Assembly (NCBI RefSeq): GCF_001279695.1
Contig: NZ_LGDD01000013.1
Coordinates: forward strand, 62,001-126,000
Direction: 5' to 3'
Length of the DNA stretch: 64,000 bases
Source: Streptomyces sp. WM6378
GTDB lineage: Bacteria; Actinomycetota; Actinomycetes; Streptomycetales; Streptomycetaceae
Both the position numbers and the translations under genes were made by a program. This document shows positions 9,553 to 19,116 of this stretch, piece after piece; the stretch's first letter is position 1, and each line of letters begins with the position of its first letter. The notes under the pieces are model-generated. The model did not search any database and had not been told where the DNA came from. It saw only the letters and a program-made list of their open reading frames with translations.

Positions 9553-11655
9553 TCAGTTCGCGGCGGGCTTCCAGGGGGAGGCCGGGCCTTCGGCGCCCGC
9601 GGTCTGCGTCCAGTACAGCTGGCCGTCCAGGCCGATCGCGGCCGCCGCGGTGTCCTGGCCCTCGGCGACGGCCGAGGGCGAGCCGGTGAACAGGATGCTG
9701 CCGTCGGACTTCCACTGCGGGTCCTCCGCGCCCGGCTCCAGGGTGGCGAGCGCGCCGGACGCGGTACGGCCGGTGAGCAGCGGGCCCGCCACGCCGACCG
9801 TGCCGTAGCCGGACGTGTCGCCGAGGTCGGTGACCGCGGACGGGGTCACGCCGGTGAACAGCACGCTCTGGACGTTGCCCGAGTCCACCTTGCGGAAGTA
9901 CACCCGCACCCCGTCGCCCTCCGGGCGGGCGGACAGGCCCGTCGTGTTCGGCGGCAGCTTCGTCTCGGTGGCGCGCACCGGCATCGGCTCGCCCGCCTTC
10001 GGCTGCGCCCAGGTCAGCACCGTCTTCGGGGTGCTGGAGAAGACGTGGATGCGGCCCGCGCCGTCGGCGGTGGCGACCGGGTCGCCCGCCATGTTGACAC
10101 CGCCGTGGACGGCCCACGGGGTCCAGGCGCCGTTCTCGGCCAGGTTCGCCGAGTACAGCTGGCGGTCGCCGCCGCGCAGGAACACCGAGAGCTTGCCGGT
10201 GCCGTCCACCGCCGCGGTCGGGGTGGACATGTCGAACACGCCGTTGGTGCCGCTGTGGTCGGGCGAGCCGAGCGAACGCCACGGCCCGAAGTCCCCGCCC
10301 GGCGTCGTCTGGACCGCGGCCACGACCTCACGGCGGTAGTCGGTCAGCTCGGCGCCGAACAGGGTGCGGGTGCCGAACACCGCGAGTCGGCCGTCCGGCA
10401 GGCGCGTAGCGCTCACACCGGAGTCCATGCCGTCGCCGGGCAGCATCCTGGGCTCGCCCCAGGCGGCTGCGCCCGGCGCCTTGTGCCACACCGCGAGGCG
10501 CTGGTCGAGCACGCCGAACGCCCACAGGCTCCCGTCCATGCCGGCCTGCAGCCAGGAGGTGGAGTTGGTGCGGGAGTAACGGACCGACTGGGCCCAGCCG
10601 TTGCCGTACGGGCGGACCGACACCTTGCGGTCGCCGCAGCCGGCGGCGCTGTCGCAGTAGTTGTCGTTCGGGTTCATCCAGGCGTACGTCTTGACGATGT
10701 CGGCCTTGGCGTCGGCGGCCGGCTTGGCGAAGGTGTGTGGCAGATAGCTGGTGTTGTAGCCGAAGTACGTCTGCACGCTGAAGTTCGGGTGGTTCACGGA
10801 CTTCGCGTACAGCTGGAGCGCGGCCTGCGCGAAGCGGGCGCTGTAGATGTGGTCCTGGTGGTCCACGATCTTGTGCAGCTTGCCCTCCTTGCCCGGGGTC
10901 GGGTCGAGGGTGCGCACGTGGGTGGGGAGGAAGCGCTCCATCAGACCGGCGAGCGTCTTGACGACCTGCTCCTTCGTGTACGTGAAGGGCTTGGCCGGGC
11001 TGCCGGAGGCTATCTGCGAGGTGAGCGTGTCGACCTGGCCGTTCCACAGGCCGCGCAGGCTGTGCGGCTGGTTGCCGTTGATGCTGCCGGCCTCGCGCAG
11101 CTGCACCCACACCAGGTGGATGTCGGGGCGGGCGTTCAGGGTGTCGACCTCGGCGGTGCCGCCGCCGGCGGTGGGTATGGAGGTGCGGGTCCACGAGCTG
11201 CCCCGGTCGCCGGTGGCCATCTGCGCGTACGCCCCGCGTATGCCGTTCTGGCGGGCCTCGGAGTACTTCGCCTTGTCGACCAGGGGCTTGGGGCCGCCCG
11301 GCTTCTTCGGCGGCGGCGCGTTCACGCCGTCCGCCTCGCCGGCCGTGACGTACACCGACGTCATGGGGCGGCCCGAGCGCAGCGACTGGCCGGTGTCCGG
11401 GTTCATGAAGAACAGGTCGTCGTCCGGGTGGGCGATGACCTGCATCACCGAGCCGGTCGCGGGCCGCACCGGGCCCGACGCGGCCGCCGCGGGCGTGCCC
11501 GAGGCGTGGCCGCCGGGGGTGTCCGAACCCTCGGTGTCGGACATTGCCAGTTCGGCGAAGACGCCGCCCGTGATGAGCACGGCGGCGAGCGCGGAGCCGG
11601 CGACGGCGCCACGGCGGGACAGCAGCGCGGAGCGCAGCGGCAGCCTGGACTTCAT
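9553..11655 (-). CDS. secreted PIG-L/LmbE-type deacetylase with C-terminal beta-propeller
   Basis: A 700-residue exported protein. A signal sequence follows SRRGAVAG, which has a twin-arginine look. The PIG-L domain (about 65-330) begins with VMQVIAHPDDDLFF, supplying the His-Pro-Asp-Asp zinc motif, and includes the DHQDHIYSARFA second metal segment. From about residue 360 to the end, repeated units such as GSLWAFGVLDQRLAVWHK and TGKLSVFLRGGDRQLYSA form a propeller resembling sialidase or lectin folds. Characterised relatives deacetylate N-acetylglucosamine in small molecules or lipids; a polymer or glycan substrate is suggested here by secretion and the propeller, as inference. The ATG at 11655 was chosen because the signal peptide starts there. 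Confidence 0.87.
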   Translation of the reverse strand: MKSRLPLRSALLSRRGAVAGSALAAVLITGGVFAELAMSDTEGSDTPGGHASGTPAAAASGPVRPATGSVMQVIAHPDDDLFFMNPDTGQSLRSGRPMTSVYVTAGEADGVNAPPPKKPGGPKPLVDKAKYSEARQNGIRGAYAQMATGDRGSSWTRTSIPTAGGGTAEVDTLNARPDIHLVWVQLREAGSINGNQPHSLRGLWNGQVDTLTSQIASGSPAKPFTYTKEQVVKTLAGLMERFLPTHVRTLDPTPGKEGKLHKIVDHQDHIYSARFAQAALQLYAKSVNHPNFSVQTYFGYNTSYLPHTFAKPAADAKADIVKTYAWMNPNDNYCDSAAGCGDRKVSVRPYGNGWAQSVRYSRTNSTSWLQAGMDGSLWAFGVLDQRLAVWHKAPGAAAWGEPRMLPGDGMDSGVSATRLPDGRLAVFGTRTLFGAELTDYRREVVAAVQTTPGGDFGPWRSLGSPDHSGTNGVFDMSTPTAAVDGTGKLSVFLRGGDRQLYSANLAENGAWTPWAVHGGVNMAGDPVATADGAGRIHVFSSTPKTVLTWAQPKAGEPMPVRATETKLPPNTTGLSARPEGDGVRVYFRKVDSGNVQSVLFTGVTPSAVTDLGDTSGYGTVGVAGPLLTGRTASGALATLEPGAEDPQWKSDGSILFTGSPSAVAEGQDTAAAAIGLDGQLYWTQTAGAEGPASPWKPAAN

Positions 11656-12227
11656 GGGTGCGGTCTTTCGGTGCGGGCGGCCTGGGCGGCCGAGGTCGGT
11701 GCGTGAGCACTGCCTCGCCGAAAGCCCGGTCGTGAGTGCTCGATCAGAGCTGGTCAGAACCTGATCGGCAAGGAAGACGAAAGGTCCAAGAATCGGGTTC
11801 ATTTGGACTCGATGGCAAATCGTGTGGCCTTGATCACCCCGAATTACCCCTATATCGCATCAAATCCGACACATACCCTCGTGAACTGGGTGTGAGAAGG
11901 GGGCAGTTCGCCTGCGAAATGTCCGGAACGTTGCCCTATGTGGGTGGGGCGTCACCTGTGGTGAGGGACGTTGGGGGTGGTCGTCAGGGCCGAAGGTCCT
12001 GTGTCGCCGGCCCTCGCTCCGGTGCCGGACGCCCCTTCCGGGGGCGGGAGGACGACCCCGACGGGCCGCCCCGACGGGCCGCCCCGGTCCGGCCACCCGG
12101 GACCACCTCGCCGGGGCTCGGCGGCCCCACTGCGGCTAGGCTCGGAATCCGGGTCTTGATCGGGTGGGCCGGTTCCGGGAACCCCCGGCCGGGCGTGCGG
12201 GCGTACGTACACGTGGGAGGCGGCCAG
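11656..12227. other. 572-bp intergenic region upstream of glnE and the deacetylase
   Basis: The two flanking genes are divergent, so both promoters lie here. The centre (about 11780-11900) is relatively A/T-rich for this genome. A 13-bp word, CCCCGACGGGCCG, occurs twice in tandem at 12056-12081. An open frame continues upstream from glnE through the region, but codon bias, homology and the GGGAGG ribosome site all favour the start at 12228. I found no convincing gene or RNA. Confidence 0.5.
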
Positions 12228-15221
12228 ATGACGGTGCCGGGGCGCAGGAGCAGTACCTTCACGCGGCTGCTGCGGCATGGCTTCACCGACCCCTCGGCCT
12301 CCGAGCGGCTACTGGAGACCCCAGAGCTCGCCCCCGTACGGTCCGACCCGGTGCTCCTGGACGCGCTCGGCGCCACCGCAGACCCCGATCTGGCGCTGCT
12401 CGGGCTCGTCCGCATCGTGGAGGCGCAGGACGCCGACGAGCGGCGCGCCCTGCTGGACACCCTGGTCACCGCGAAGCCGCTGCGCGACCGGCTGCTCGGG
12501 GTGCTCGGCGCCTCCGAGGCGCTCGGCGACCACCTGGCCCGCCACCCCCGCGACTGGCACGCCCTGGTCACCTACGAGGCGGCGGACCTGCACCCCGGGG
12601 TCGCCGAGTTCGAGCGGGGCCTGGCCGAGGCCACCGACCCCGTGACGCTGCGCGTCGCCTACCGGCGGTGCCTGCTCGCCATAGCGGCCCGTGACGTGTG
12701 CGGGACCACCGACATCGCCGAGACCGCCGCCGAGCTCGCCGACCTCGCCACCGCCACCCTGCGCGCCGCGCTCGCCATCGCCCGCACCGCGGCCCCCGCC
12801 GACGCCGCCCAGTGCCGGCTCGCGGTGATCGCGATGGGCAAGTGCGGAGGGCACGAGCTCAACTACGTCTCCGACGTCGACGTGATCTTCGTGGCCGAAC
12901 CGGCCAACGGCGTCGACGAGGGCAAGGCGATGCGGGCCGCCTCCCGGCTCGCCGCCCACCTCATGCGGATCTGCTCCGAGACCACCGTCGAGGGCGTCAT
13001 CTGGCCCGTCGACGCCAACCTGCGCCCCGAGGGCCGCAACGGCCCACTGGTGCGCACGCTCTCCAGCCACCTCGCCTACTACCAGCGCTGGGCCAAGACC
13101 TGGGAGTTCCAGGCGCTGCTCAAGGCCCGGCCGGTCGCGGGCGACCCCGAGCTCGGCCAGGACTACGTCGAGGCCGTCTCACCGCTGGTGTGGCAGGCGG
13201 CCGAGCGGGACAACTTCGTCGCCGACGTGCAGAAGATGCGGCGCCGGGTCGTCGACAACATCCCCGCCGCCCAGGTCGAGCGCGAGATCAAGCTCGGCCC
13301 CGGCGGCCTTCGCGACGTCGAATTCGCCGTCCAGCTCCTCCAGTTGGTGCACGGCCGCAGCGACGCCACCCTGCACAGCGGCACCACCCTGGACGCGCTC
13401 GCGGCGCTCGCCGCCGGCGGCTATGTGGGCCGCGCGGACGCCGCGCAGATGGACGAGGCGTACCGCTTCCTGCGCGCCATGGAGCACCGCATACAGCTCT
13501 ACCGGCTGCGCCGCACCCACCTCGTGCCCGAGGACGAGGCCGATCTGCGCCGGCTCGGCCGCTCGCTCGGCCTGCGCACCGAGCCGGTCGTCAGCCTCAA
13601 CAAGGAGTGGAAGCGGCACGCGTCCGTCGTGCGCCGCCTGCACGAGAAGCTCTTCTACCGGCCGCTCCTGGACGCCGTCGCGCAGCTCGCGCCCGGAGAG
13701 ACCCGGCTCAGCGCCCGCGCGGCCGCCCACCGCCTCGAAGCGCTCGGCTACGCCGACCCGGCGGCCGCCCTGCGCCACCTGGAGGCGCTGTCCTCCGGGG
13801 TGAGCCGCAAGGCCGCCATCCAACGCACCCTGCTGCCCGTCCTGTTGGGCTGGTTCGCGGACTCCGCCGACCCGGACGCCGGACTGCTCGGCTTCCGCAA
13901 GGTCTCCGACGCGCTCGGCAAGACCCCCTGGTACCTGCGGCTCCTGCGCGACGAGGGCGCCGCCGCCGAGAACCTGGCCCGCGTCCTGTCGGCCGGCCGG
14001 CTCGCCCCCGACCTGCTGCTCCGCGCCCCCGAGGCGGTCGCCATCCTGGGCGACCCGGACGGGCTCGTACCGCGCGGCCGGGACCACCTGGAGCAGGAGG
14101 TCCTCGCCGCGGTCGGCCGCGCCGAGACCGCCGAGGGCGCGGTCGCCGCCGCCCGCGGGGTGCGCCGCCGCGAACTGTTCCGCACCACCGCGGGCGACCT
14201 CATCGGCTCGTACGGGACCGAGGACAGCCCCGCCGAGGAGGACCCGGGCGCGCTCGTCGACCGGGTCGGCAACGCGGTCACCGACCTGAACGCGGCCACC
14301 CTCGCGGGTGCCTTGCGCGCCGCCGTGCGGGCCGAGTGGGGCGACACCCTGCCCACCCGGTTCGCGGTCATCGGCATGGGCCGCTTCGGCGGCCACGAGC
14401 TGAGCTACGGCTCGGACGCGGACGTCCTGTTCGTGCACGAGCCCCGCGAGGGCGTCGACGAGCAGGAGGCCGCGAGTGCTGCCAACCGCGTCGTCGCTGA
14501 GATGCGCCGACTCCTCCAACTCCCCACCGCAGACCCGCCGTTGCTGATCGACGCCGACCTGAGGCCGGAGGGCAAGTCCGGGCCGCTGGTCCGCTCGCTC
14601 AAGTCGTACGAGGCGTACTACCGGCGCTGGTCGCTGGTCTGGGAGAGCCAGGCGCTGCTGCGCGCCGAGGTGATGGCGGGCGACGCCGACCTCGGGGCGC
14701 GCTTCATCGACCTGATCGACCCGCTGCGGTACCCGGTGGAGGGCCTCGGCGACGACGCGGTGCGCGAGATCCGCCGCCTCAAGGCCCGCATGGAGTCCGA
14801 GCGGATGCCGCGCGGCGCCGACCCCACCCTGCACACCAAGCTCGGCCGGGGCGGCCTGTCCGACGTCGAGTGGACGGTCCAGCTCCTCCAGATGCGGCAC
14901 GGCTGGGACGAGCCCGGCCTGCGGACGACCCGTACCCGACAGGCCCTGGCCGCCGCGCACGCGGCCGGGCTCATCGGCACCGAGGACGCGTCGATACTGG
15001 ACGAGGCGTGGGTGCTGGCCACACGGGTGCGCAACGGCGTCATGCTGGTGCGGGGCCGGGCCGGGGACACGTTCCCCTCCGACGGGCGGGAGCTGGCGGC
15101 GGTCGGCCGTTACCTGGGGTACGAGCCGGGGCACGTCGGGGACATGCTGGAGGACTATCGGCGGCTCACGCGCAGGGCGCGGGCGGTGGTGGAGGAGTTG
15201 TTCTACGGGGCGCACCTCTAG
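12228..15221 (+). CDS. glnE: bifunctional glutamine synthetase adenylyltransferase/adenylyl-removing enzyme
   Basis: A 997-residue protein with the two-fold GlnE architecture. The N-terminal nucleotidyltransferase unit (about 190-460) has VSDVDVIFVAEP and LRPEGRNGPLVRTL; the C-terminal unit (about 700-990) has GSDADVLFVHEP and LRPEGKSGPLVRSL. GPGGLRDVEFAVQLLQL and GRGGLSDVEWTVQLLQM follow each. In enterobacteria one half removes and the other adds AMP on GlnA. Full length and both Asp pairs are intact. GGGAGG lies 7 bases before the ATG. Its substrate GlnA, with the target tyrosine, is encoded at 62031. No glnB/glnD is seen here. Confidence 0.96.
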   Translation: MTVPGRRSSTFTRLLRHGFTDPSASERLLETPELAPVRSDPVLLDALGATADPDLALLGLVRIVEAQDADERRALLDTLVTAKPLRDRLLGVLGASEALGDHLARHPRDWHALVTYEAADLHPGVAEFERGLAEATDPVTLRVAYRRCLLAIAARDVCGTTDIAETAAELADLATATLRAALAIARTAAPADAAQCRLAVIAMGKCGGHELNYVSDVDVIFVAEPANGVDEGKAMRAASRLAAHLMRICSETTVEGVIWPVDANLRPEGRNGPLVRTLSSHLAYYQRWAKTWEFQALLKARPVAGDPELGQDYVEAVSPLVWQAAERDNFVADVQKMRRRVVDNIPAAQVEREIKLGPGGLRDVEFAVQLLQLVHGRSDATLHSGTTLDALAALAAGGYVGRADAAQMDEAYRFLRAMEHRIQLYRLRRTHLVPEDEADLRRLGRSLGLRTEPVVSLNKEWKRHASVVRRLHEKLFYRPLLDAVAQLAPGETRLSARAAAHRLEALGYADPAAALRHLEALSSGVSRKAAIQRTLLPVLLGWFADSADPDAGLLGFRKVSDALGKTPWYLRLLRDEGAAAENLARVLSAGRLAPDLLLRAPEAVAILGDPDGLVPRGRDHLEQEVLAAVGRAETAEGAVAAARGVRRRELFRTTAGDLIGSYGTEDSPAEEDPGALVDRVGNAVTDLNAATLAGALRAAVRAEWGDTLPTRFAVIGMGRFGGHELSYGSDADVLFVHEPREGVDEQEAASAANRVVAEMRRLLQLPTADPPLLIDADLRPEGKSGPLVRSLKSYEAYYRRWSLVWESQALLRAEVMAGDADLGARFIDLIDPLRYPVEGLGDDAVREIRRLKARMESERMPRGADPTLHTKLGRGGLSDVEWTVQLLQMRHGWDEPGLRTTRTRQALAAAHAAGLIGTEDASILDEAWVLATRVRNGVMLVRGRAGDTFPSDGRELAAVGRYLGYEPGHVGDMLEDYRRLTRRARAVVEELFYGAHL

Positions 15222-15229
15222 CGCGCGGC

Positions 15230-15260
15230 GGGGTCGCTGGGGGTTCTGCCCCCAGACCCC
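15230..15260. terminator. hairpin between convergent glnE and PAP2 genes; copy of a dispersed repeat
   Basis: CTGGGGG (15237-15243) and CCCCCAG (15249-15255) form a perfect stem around TTCTG, extended by GGGGT (15230-15234) and ACCCC (15256-15260). It sits exactly where two genes converge and can act as a terminator in both directions. A close relative of the same sequence is found at 22466-22490. Confidence 0.6.
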
Positions 15261-16169
15261 TTATACGCGGGACGCGCTCGGTTTCGGTTCCCGGCGCCGA
15301 GGAACAGAGCCCCCTCGCTTGGGCTCCACCAGCCGGGGCAGCTGACGCGGCAGGGCGCCGTACCAGGTGCGCGAGACCAGGAAGCCGAAGGTCAGGCAGA
15401 GCAGGCCGCCCACCGCGTCCAGCCAGAAGTGGTTCGCCGTGGAGACGATCACCACCAGCGTGGCCGTCGGGTACAGCAGGCCCAGGATCTTCGCCCAGGG
15501 CGCGGACGCCAGCGCGAAGATCGTCAGGCCGCACCAGGTCGACCACCCGATGTGCATGGACGGCATCGCCGCGTACTGGTTCGACATGTTCTTCAGGTCG
15601 CCCGAGGCCATCGAGCCCCAGGTGTGGTGCACCAGGACCGTGTCGACGAAGCCCCCGCCGTTCATCAGGCGGGGCGGTGCGAGCGGGAAGAAGTAGTAGC
15701 CGACCAGGGCCACGCCCGTCGTCGCGAAGAGTACGAGCCGTGACGCCGCGTAGCGGCCCGGGTGACTACGGAACAGCCACACCAGAACACCGATGGTGAT
15801 GATGAAGTGCAGTGTCGCGTAGTAGTAGTTCATGCCGACGATGAGCCATGTCACCGAATTCACGGCGTGGTTGACCGACTGCTCCACCGCGATGCCGAGG
15901 TGGTGCTCGACGCTCCAGATCCAGTCGGCGTTCTTGAGCGCCTGCGCCTTCTGTTCCGGCACCGCGTTGCGGATCAGTGAGTACACCCAGTAACTCACCG
16001 CGATCAGAAGCACTTCGAACCAGATGCGGGGGCGGCGCGGCGAGCGCACACCCCTCAATCGGGCGGAAAATCCGGTTCGTCCTGGTTCGGTGCTGTTGGG
16101 TGAGGCCGACGGCTCGTTCGTTGGAGCGGCCGTCCGGCCTTCCAGAGTCTTCACGGTCATTTCACCCAT
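15261..16169 (-). CDS. PAP2-superfamily membrane phosphatase (inositol-phosphate-ceramide-synthase-like)
   Basis: About 302 residues with six hydrophobic segments. The catalytic motifs of PAP2 proteins are AAMPSMHIGW (His) and ANHFWLDAVGG (His and Asp), and an SLIRN segment near the first helix is typical of the PAP2_3 group. Such proteins hydrolyse or transfer lipid phosphates at the outer membrane face. The start at 16169 (MGEMTVKTLE) is uncertain: a closer ATG at 16160 follows GGGTGA and an upstream ATG at 16235 is also in frame. The 102-bp gap to malR argues against tight coupling. Confidence 0.78.
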   Translation of the reverse strand: MGEMTVKTLEGRTAAPTNEPSASPNSTEPGRTGFSARLRGVRSPRRPRIWFEVLLIAVSYWVYSLIRNAVPEQKAQALKNADWIWSVEHHLGIAVEQSVNHAVNSVTWLIVGMNYYYATLHFIITIGVLVWLFRSHPGRYAASRLVLFATTGVALVGYYFFPLAPPRLMNGGGFVDTVLVHHTWGSMASGDLKNMSNQYAAMPSMHIGWSTWCGLTIFALASAPWAKILGLLYPTATLVVIVSTANHFWLDAVGGLLCLTFGFLVSRTWYGALPRQLPRLVEPKRGGSVPRRREPKPSASRV

Positions 16170-16271
16170 GAGAAGAGAGTCTGCCAGATGCACATACCCT
16201 CCGCCGATCATCCTCCGGTCGGGTTCGCTCCGCACCTGCTACTCCCTGAGGACGACGTTTCCCGGCGTACG

Positions 16272-17300
16272 TCAGGGTCGGCTTCGGGGTCTGGCTCCGG
16301 AGGTTGAACCGCGTACGACGAGCTCGGGCATGAACACGAACTCGCTGTGCGGGGCGGGCGTGCCCCCGACCTCTTCGAGGAGGGCGCGGACGGCTGCCTG
16401 ACCCATCGCGGTCACCGGCTTGCGGATGGTGGTCAGCGGCGGGTCGGTGAACGCTATCAGCGGAGAGTCGTCGAAGCCCACCACGGAGACATCGCGGGGC
16501 ACCTCCAGGCCCGCCTGACGCGCGGCCCTGATCGCGCCGAGCGCCATCATGTCGCTGGCGCACACCACCGCGGTGCAGCCCTGCGCGATGAGCGCGGAGG
16601 CCGCGGCCTGGCCGCCCTCCAGCGTGTACAGCGAGTGCTGGATCAGTGACTCGGCCTCGGCGGTCGTCAGCCCGAGCCGGTCCTGCATGCCGGCCGTGAA
16701 GCCCTCGATCTTGCGCAGGACGGGAACGAACCGCTTGGGGCCGACCGCCAGGCCGATCCGGGTGTGGCCGAGCGCCGCGAGGTGGGTGACCGCGAGGCGC
16801 ATCGCGGCCCGGTCGTCGGGGGAGATGAACGGCGCCTGCACCTTCGGCGAGAAGCCGTCCACCAGGACGTACGGGACGCCCTGGGCACGCAGCTGCTCGT
16901 AGCGCTCCATGTCGGCGGTGGTGTCCGCGTGCAGCCCGGAGACGAAGATGATCCCGGAGACGCCCCGGTCCACCAGCATCTCGGTGAGCTCGTCCTCGGT
17001 GGATCCGCCGGGCGTCTGGGTGGCGAGCACCGGCGTGTATCCCTGCCGGGTCAGCGACTGGCCGATGACCTGGGCGAGGGCGGGAAAGATCGGGTTTTCC
17101 AGTTCCGGCGTTATCAGGCCGACGAGCCCCGCGCTGCGGCGGCGCAGTCGTACGGGCCGCTCGTAGCCCAGCACGTCGAGTGCGGCGAGAACGGATTCAC
17201 GGGTGCCCGCGGCCACACCGGGCTTGCCGTTGAGCACGCGGCTGACTGTGGCTTCGCTGACCCCCGCCTGGGCTGCGATGTCGGCGAGCCGTGCGGTCAC
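16272..17300 (-). CDS. malR: LacI-family maltose/maltodextrin repressor MalR
   Basis: 342 residues. The LacI helix-turn-helix is at the very start (ARLADIAAQAGVSEATVSRVLNGKPGV), followed by a periplasmic-binding-protein-like effector domain with VGLITPELENPIFPALAQ and VSVVGFDDSPLIAFTDPPLTT. The pattern strongly resembles S. coelicolor MalR. I chose the GTG at 17300 (start of MTARLAD-type N-terminus); another GTG at 17324 lies one base from the aglA1 stop. It is the last gene of the aglA1-malR unit, divergent from malEFG. MalR of Streptomyces represses malE and amylase genes through CTTGCA-type sites, and such sites are present at 18996-19139 and 27439. Confidence 0.9.
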   Translation of the reverse strand: MTARLADIAAQAGVSEATVSRVLNGKPGVAAGTRESVLAALDVLGYERPVRLRRRSAGLVGLITPELENPIFPALAQVIGQSLTRQGYTPVLATQTPGGSTEDELTEMLVDRGVSGIIFVSGLHADTTADMERYEQLRAQGVPYVLVDGFSPKVQAPFISPDDRAAMRLAVTHLAALGHTRIGLAVGPKRFVPVLRKIEGFTAGMQDRLGLTTAEAESLIQHSLYTLEGGQAAASALIAQGCTAVVCASDMMALGAIRAARQAGLEVPRDVSVVGFDDSPLIAFTDPPLTTIRKPVTAMGQAAVRALLEEVGGTPAPHSEFVFMPELVVRGSTSGARPRSRP

Positions 17301-17325
17301 GGGATTGGACTGTACCGGTCGCACG

Positions 17326-18930
17326 TCAGATTGCCCACCAGACCGCGGATTCGGCCGGCAGCAGGGCGTTCGCGCCGTCGAACTCGACGGCGCCGCTGGT
17401 GAGCAGCGGCTGCCCGGGGAGCGGGAGTTGGACCTCGTGGCCCAGGGTGTTGAGGGTGCAGACGAAGCCCGGCCGGGCGAAGGCGAGCACGCCCTGTGGC
17501 GCCGCGATCCAGTCCATCGCGCCGTCGCCGAGGCCCGGCAGCTCGCGGCGCAGGGCGAGCGCCGCGCGGTAGAGCTCCAGGGTCGAGTGCGGGTCTCCCG
17601 ACTGGGAGGCGACGCTGAGCCCGCGCCACGAGTCGGGCTGCGGGAGCCAGGGCGCCGCCTCGCCGAATCCGTAGCTGGGTCCGTCCGCCGTCCACGGGAT
17701 CGGGACGCGGCAGCCGTCGCGGAAGCCGTCCTGGCCGGCCGCGCGGTGGAAGGCGGGGTCCTGGCGCAGCTCGTCGGGCAGGTCGGTGACCTCGGGCAGG
17801 CCGAGCTCCTCCCCTTGGTAGAGGTAGGCGGAGCCCGGCAGGGCCAGGGTGAACAGGGCCGCGGCGCGGGCCCGGCGCAGGCCCTGTTCGCCGCCGCCGT
17901 AGCGGGTGACATGGCGCACGACGTCATGGTTGGAGAGCACCCACGTCGTGGGGGCGCCGACCGCGCCGGTCGCGGCGAGCGAGGCGTCGACCGTCTCGCG
18001 CATCTGATCCGCGTCCCAACTGCAGTTGAGGAACTGGAAGTTGAAGGCCTGGTGCAGTTCGTCGGGGCGTACGTACAGGGCGAGGCGCTCGGGGGAGGGG
18101 GCCCAGGCCTCGGCGACCGCGATGCGCTCGCCGTCGTAGCCGTCGAGCAGCTCGCGCCAGGCGCGGTGGATCTCGTGGACGCCGTCCTGGTCGAAGAAGG
18201 GGAGCACCTGGCTGCCGATGAGCTTGGCCTGCTCGCTCGCGCCGATGTCGGGCAGGCCCGCCGCCTTGACCATGCCGTGGGCGACGTCGATGCGGAAGCC
18301 GTCGACGCCGAGGTCCAGCCAGAAGCGGAGCACCGAGTCGAATTCGGCGCGCACCTCGGGGTGGTCCCAGTCGAGGTCGGGCTGCTCGGGCGCGAACAGG
18401 TGCAGGTACCAGTCGCCGTCGGGGGCCTGCGTCCAGGCGGGCCCGCCGAACACCGACTCCCAGTCGTTGGGCGGGAGTTGGCCGTCCGCGCCCCTGCCGG
18501 GGCGGAAGTGGTAGCGCGCGCGCTCGGGGCTGCCGGCGAGCGCCGCGCGGAACCAGGGGTGCTGGTCGGAGGTGTGGTTGGGGACGACGTCGACGATGAC
18601 GCGCAGGCCGAGCCGGTGGGCCTCGCGCACCAGGTCGTCCGCGTCGGACAGCGAGCCGAAGAGCGGGTCCACCGTCCGGTAGTCGGCCACGTCGTAGCCG
18701 CCGTCCGCCTGCGGCGACAGATAGAAGGGGGTGAGCCAGACCGCGTCCGCGCCCAGGTCCTTCACGTGGGGGAGGCGGGCGGTGATGCCGGGCAGGTCGC
18801 CGATGCCGTCGCCGTCGCCGTCCGCGAAGGAGCGTACGTACACCTGGTAGATCACGGCGTCGCGCCACCAGCCGGCCCGGGGGGCGGGGGGCTCCTGGGC
18901 GACGGCGGCCGTCGTCAGTTCCTGCGTCAT
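17326..18930 (-). CDS. aglA: GH13 alpha-glucosidase (first of two copies)
   Basis: A 534-residue cytoplasmic GH13 enzyme without a signal peptide, cleaving short maltodextrins after uptake. It holds DVVPNHTSDQHPWF (region I), DGFRIDVAH with the nucleophile Asp (region II), AVAEAW with the acid/base Glu (region III) and VLSNHDVVRH (region IV). AGAGGGA lies 7 bases from the ATG at 18930. It is the paralogue of the gene at 22504, which has the same motifs and the same C-terminal region but carries an extra ~12-residue insert after the NHD motif. It is transcribed divergently from malEFG and is followed directly by malR. It should be induced by maltose, as inferred from the operators. Confidence 0.92.
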   Translation of the reverse strand: MTQELTTAAVAQEPPAPRAGWWRDAVIYQVYVRSFADGDGDGIGDLPGITARLPHVKDLGADAVWLTPFYLSPQADGGYDVADYRTVDPLFGSLSDADDLVREAHRLGLRVIVDVVPNHTSDQHPWFRAALAGSPERARYHFRPGRGADGQLPPNDWESVFGGPAWTQAPDGDWYLHLFAPEQPDLDWDHPEVRAEFDSVLRFWLDLGVDGFRIDVAHGMVKAAGLPDIGASEQAKLIGSQVLPFFDQDGVHEIHRAWRELLDGYDGERIAVAEAWAPSPERLALYVRPDELHQAFNFQFLNCSWDADQMRETVDASLAATGAVGAPTTWVLSNHDVVRHVTRYGGGEQGLRRARAAALFTLALPGSAYLYQGEELGLPEVTDLPDELRQDPAFHRAAGQDGFRDGCRVPIPWTADGPSYGFGEAAPWLPQPDSWRGLSVASQSGDPHSTLELYRAALALRRELPGLGDGAMDWIAAPQGVLAFARPGFVCTLNTLGHEVQLPLPGQPLLTSGAVEFDGANALLPAESAVWWAI

Positions 18931-18995
18931 GTGTGGTCCCTCTCGAAAACCCTGCATCTACGGGATCAACGCCGATGGCCCTCGAAAAGTAACAG

Positions 18996-19025
18996 CCTTG
19001 CAAGGTCTTGCGGAACCCTTGCAAC
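18996..19025. promoter_or_regulatory. MalR-type operator cluster, aglA1 side
   Basis: CCTTGCAAGG (18996-19005) is a perfect palindrome. It is followed at once by CTTGCGGAA (19007-19015) and CCTTGCAAC (19017-19025), giving three CTTGC words in 30 bp. MalR of Streptomyces is known to bind CTTGCA-type repeats. The cluster lies about 70-95 bp before the aglA1 start and 200 bp before malE. Confidence 0.65.
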
Positions 19026-19116
19026 GTCTCCGCAGGCGCACATGGACCAGGCGCACCGGCTTTGACAAGGCGCACAACGGCAACCGTGCGGACACGCTGA
19101 CGTAACGATCACCCGG

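Noticed and set aside
12056..12081. Tandem 13-bp repeat CCCCGACGGGCCG before glnE
   Set aside because: Only two units of low-complexity GC sequence; no further evidence of function.
11736..12227. Upstream extension of the glnE frame
   Set aside because: Homology begins at 12228, where GGGAGG precedes the ATG; the extension lacks family similarity.
13179..15215. 678-codon minus-strand frame opposite glnE
   Set aside because: Antisense shadow of a clearly coding gene; no domain.
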